A DNA stretch of 7,766 nucleotides from an archaeon (GTDB taxonomy: Archaea > Methanobacteriota > Methanobacteria > Methanobacteriales > Methanobacteriaceae). Position numbers and translations under genes: made by a program. Position 1 is the stretch's first letter. Each line of letters starts with the position of its first letter. Below are positions 6,355-7,766 of this stretch, in pieces. The stretch lies in contig JAKSUF010000064.1 of the NCBI GenBank assembly GCA_024409145.1, positions 1 to 7,766 of the forward strand. The letters run 5' to 3'. The notes under the pieces were generated by a model that saw only the letters and a list, made by a program, of their open reading frames with translations, was not told the DNA's origin and did no database searches.

Positions 6355-6792
6355 ATGAAGATAACTGATGTAAATAGTGTTGAAGCAGATAAAGTTAGAA
6401 AATCACAATATATTAAACCTGAAAAGTCATTTGCATTTACACTTCAAAGTCATATTGAAGAAAATGAACTTGAAGAACAACTTAAAGTCATGGTAAATGA
6501 CATTAATGAACAAGGTAAGATTTTAAGTGATCATATGGACTTTAAAGACTTCAAAAAATATAAAGAAATGATAACAGCATTCATTGAAGAAGTTACAAGT
6601 ACATCACATAAATTTAGTAGAGAAGAATTTCTTGATAGAAGAGGAAGACATAAAATTTATGGAATGATTAGACTTGTTAATAAAGATGTTGATGACATTG
6701 CTCAAGAAATGTTAAAGAGCGAAAAAAATCCTTTAGCAATTTTATCAAAGATAGATGAAATTAGAGGATTACTTCTTGATATATTAACTTAA
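6355..6792 (+). CDS. yaaR: YaaR family (DUF327) protein
   Basis: The 145-residue product matches the YaaR/DUF327 pattern of Bacillota: an N-terminal MKI, an EL..QL...V.DINEQGK segment (about 38-55), a helical region with FKDFKKYKEMITAFIEEV (63-80), the basic DRRGRHKIY (94-102), and a C-terminal IDEIRGLLLDIL (133-144). The length is typical. It is predicted all-helical and soluble; the biochemical role of the family is not established. In Bacillus subtilis yaaR sits between yaaQ and holB, but here no such neighbour is seen: ychF lies divergently upstream and a TIM-barrel-like gene follows. The ribosome site is AGGTGA at 6345-6350, four bases before the ATG. Family membership is fairly certain; the gene symbol is by family. 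Confidence 0.85.
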   Translation: MKITDVNSVEADKVRKSQYIKPEKSFAFTLQSHIEENELEEQLKVMVNDINEQGKILSDHMDFKDFKKYKEMITAFIEEVTSTSHKFSREEFLDRRGRHKIYGMIRLVNKDVDDIAQEMLKSEKNPLAILSKIDEIRGLLLDILT

Positions 6793-6832
6793 AAAATATC
6801 AAAGAATAAATTAAAAAATTATGGGAGGGTGT

Positions 6833-7766
6833 ATGAGAAGTTTATCTATGGATTTAGATTATCTTAAATACTTTAATTTAAATGATGAAGATATAGTTGA
6901 TGAACTAAATAGACTTAAGGGTAAGAATGTTACATCATTAATAATCCCATATGAAATACTGTTAAATAAAGACTTAATAGAATTTAAGAATAAAATATTC
7001 AGATGTCTTAGCATTGTAAAATTTGATTTAATATTTAGAGCTCAATCAATAAGAAATTATAGTGCGACATATACTGATGATAAAACAATAGAAGAGTCAG
7101 TAAATTGTCATAAACAATTTATTTTTAATTTGCAAGAAGAACTAAGTTCATTAAATATTGCAAATAAATTTAAAGTGATTTTTCAAGGTGGAGTTTGCAG
7201 AGGAACAGACATAAATATATTTTATGAAAAAGCATTTTATTTCTTTAATGAACTTGCAATAGCAACAGAAAAAATTGATGTAGATATTTTAATAGAACTT
7301 ACACAAATAGATTACAAGATGGGTAGACTAATCGGTAACCTATGGAAAGACATGAAGTATCTAACAGATAGAATAAGATTAGATAACTTTGGTATCTGTT
7401 GGAATATGAAATCATCAAGAGTAAATAGAGAAGAATATGGTGATGATTTAATACCACAAAAAGAATTATTAGATAGAGTAAAAGTATGCATAATAACAAA
7501 TCAAAATGCATATGATTCTAGAAAACCATTCAATGTAGAAATGCAATTTGAAGAAATAAAAGCATTAGTATTAAATGATTATAATGATGTATATCACTTA
7601 GAATATATTTACTCATATCTAGAAGAAAATAATATACCATATGATAATGTATATGATTCAGTAGATTATCTAAATTATATAATTACATATTATGAAAATG
7701 AAAAAATAAAAGATACATTAGAATTAAATGAAGGTTCACCCATTCTAGCAAAATGGACATTAAACC
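6833..7766 (+). CDS. Xylose-isomerase-like TIM-barrel protein, 3' end beyond window
   Basis: This frame stays open for 311 codons to the window edge, so the C-terminus is missing. GGGAGG at 6823-6828 sets the start at 6833; an in-frame ATG at 6821 would bury that site. It follows the yaaR-like gene by 40 bases with no terminator, so one transcript is likely. The product has no signal or membrane helix. The order of segments resembles xylose-isomerase-like (AP endonuclease 2 fold) TIM barrels: FKVIFQGGV (about 116-124), a helix with FYEKAFYFFNELA, the strand DILIEL (about 153-158) with the expected Glu, NFGICWNMKSSRVNR (about 187-201) where the family usually has G.cwD..H, then ELLDRVKVCIITNQ (about 211-224) where HIHD is usual, and YHLEYIYSYLEE near 256. 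Several usual metal ligands (Asp, His) appear replaced by Asn, Ser and Ile. This may be a non-catalytic or divergent member. The assignment is by eye and moderate. Confidence 0.6.
   Translation, partial: MRSLSMDLDYLKYFNLNDEDIVDELNRLKGKNVTSLIIPYEILLNKDLIEFKNKIFRCLSIVKFDLIFRAQSIRNYSATYTDDKTIEESVNCHKQFIFNLQEELSSLNIANKFKVIFQGGVCRGTDINIFYEKAFYFFNELAIATEKIDVDILIELTQIDYKMGRLIGNLWKDMKYLTDRIRLDNFGICWNMKSSRVNREEYGDDLIPQKELLDRVKVCIITNQNAYDSRKPFNVEMQFEEIKALVLNDYNDVYHLEYIYSYLEENNIPYDNVYDSVDYLNYIITYYENEKIKDTLELNEGSPILAKWTLN

Noticed and set aside
6821..6832. Earlier in-frame ATG for the TIM-barrel-like gene
   Set aside because: The GGGAGG ribosome site lies inside these codons, and no site precedes the ATG at 6821.
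7299..7511. 70-codon minus-strand frame resembling a membrane protein
   Set aside because: The hydrophobic look comes from reversed AT-rich codons of the TIM-barrel-like gene; there is no start signal.
26..7766. Use of a mycoplasma-type code (TGA as Trp) or a phage-type code (TAG as Gln)
   Set aside because: Tryptophans are TGG and glutamines CAA or CAG in intact genes, and no TGA is found in frame. The single in-frame TAG at 592 is not enough to claim recoding.

Overview
The window is strongly AT-rich and has tightly packed genes with good Shine-Dalgarno sites (AAGGAG, AAGGAGG, AGGTGA). Every complete gene ends in TAA, and tryptophan is encoded by TGG. A YaaR-family protein, an RsiV-like (DUF3298) lipoprotein with a lipobox, and a bacterial YchF all point to a low-GC Bacillota-type bacterium. 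An uncultured Bacilli-like gut lineage is my best guess, but the sequence alone cannot fix the taxon. The standard bacterial code fits: TGA never appears in frame inside a gene.

Layout. (1) 1-883: a short operon with an unrecognised 180-residue protein, then two tiny single-pass membrane proteins, closed by a strong intrinsic terminator. The first tiny ORF carries an in-frame amber codon in the middle of its hydrophobic helix. (2) 985-3834: a probable two-gene unit. The first gene encodes a large unrecognised soluble protein of 581 residues. The second encodes a protein anchored by two N-terminal membrane helices, whose soluble part looks like a class III nucleotide cyclase fold that has lost most catalytic residues. 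(3) 3835-4961: an isolated gene for a DUF3298/RsiV-like lipoprotein, with its own extended -10 promoter and terminator. (4) 5034-6278: ychF on the minus strand, with a near-consensus promoter and a terminator. (5) 6300-7766: a divergent promoter driving a YaaR-family gene. It is followed after 40 bases by a gene cut by the window edge that resembles a xylose-isomerase-like TIM barrel with altered metal-ligand positions.

How the genes fit together. Only ychF (ribosome-associated ATPase) and yaaR are widely conserved genes. The lipoprotein is probably a surface protein. The most unusual material is the pair at 1047-3834 (membrane pseudo-cyclase plus large unknown partner), the apparently degenerate TIM barrel at the right end, and the amber-interrupted membrane miniprotein at the left. 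No CRISPR, tRNA, rRNA, insertion sequence or clear phage marker was seen. The functional calls for the cyclase-like and TIM-barrel-like proteins come from reading motifs by eye and need profile or structure searches.
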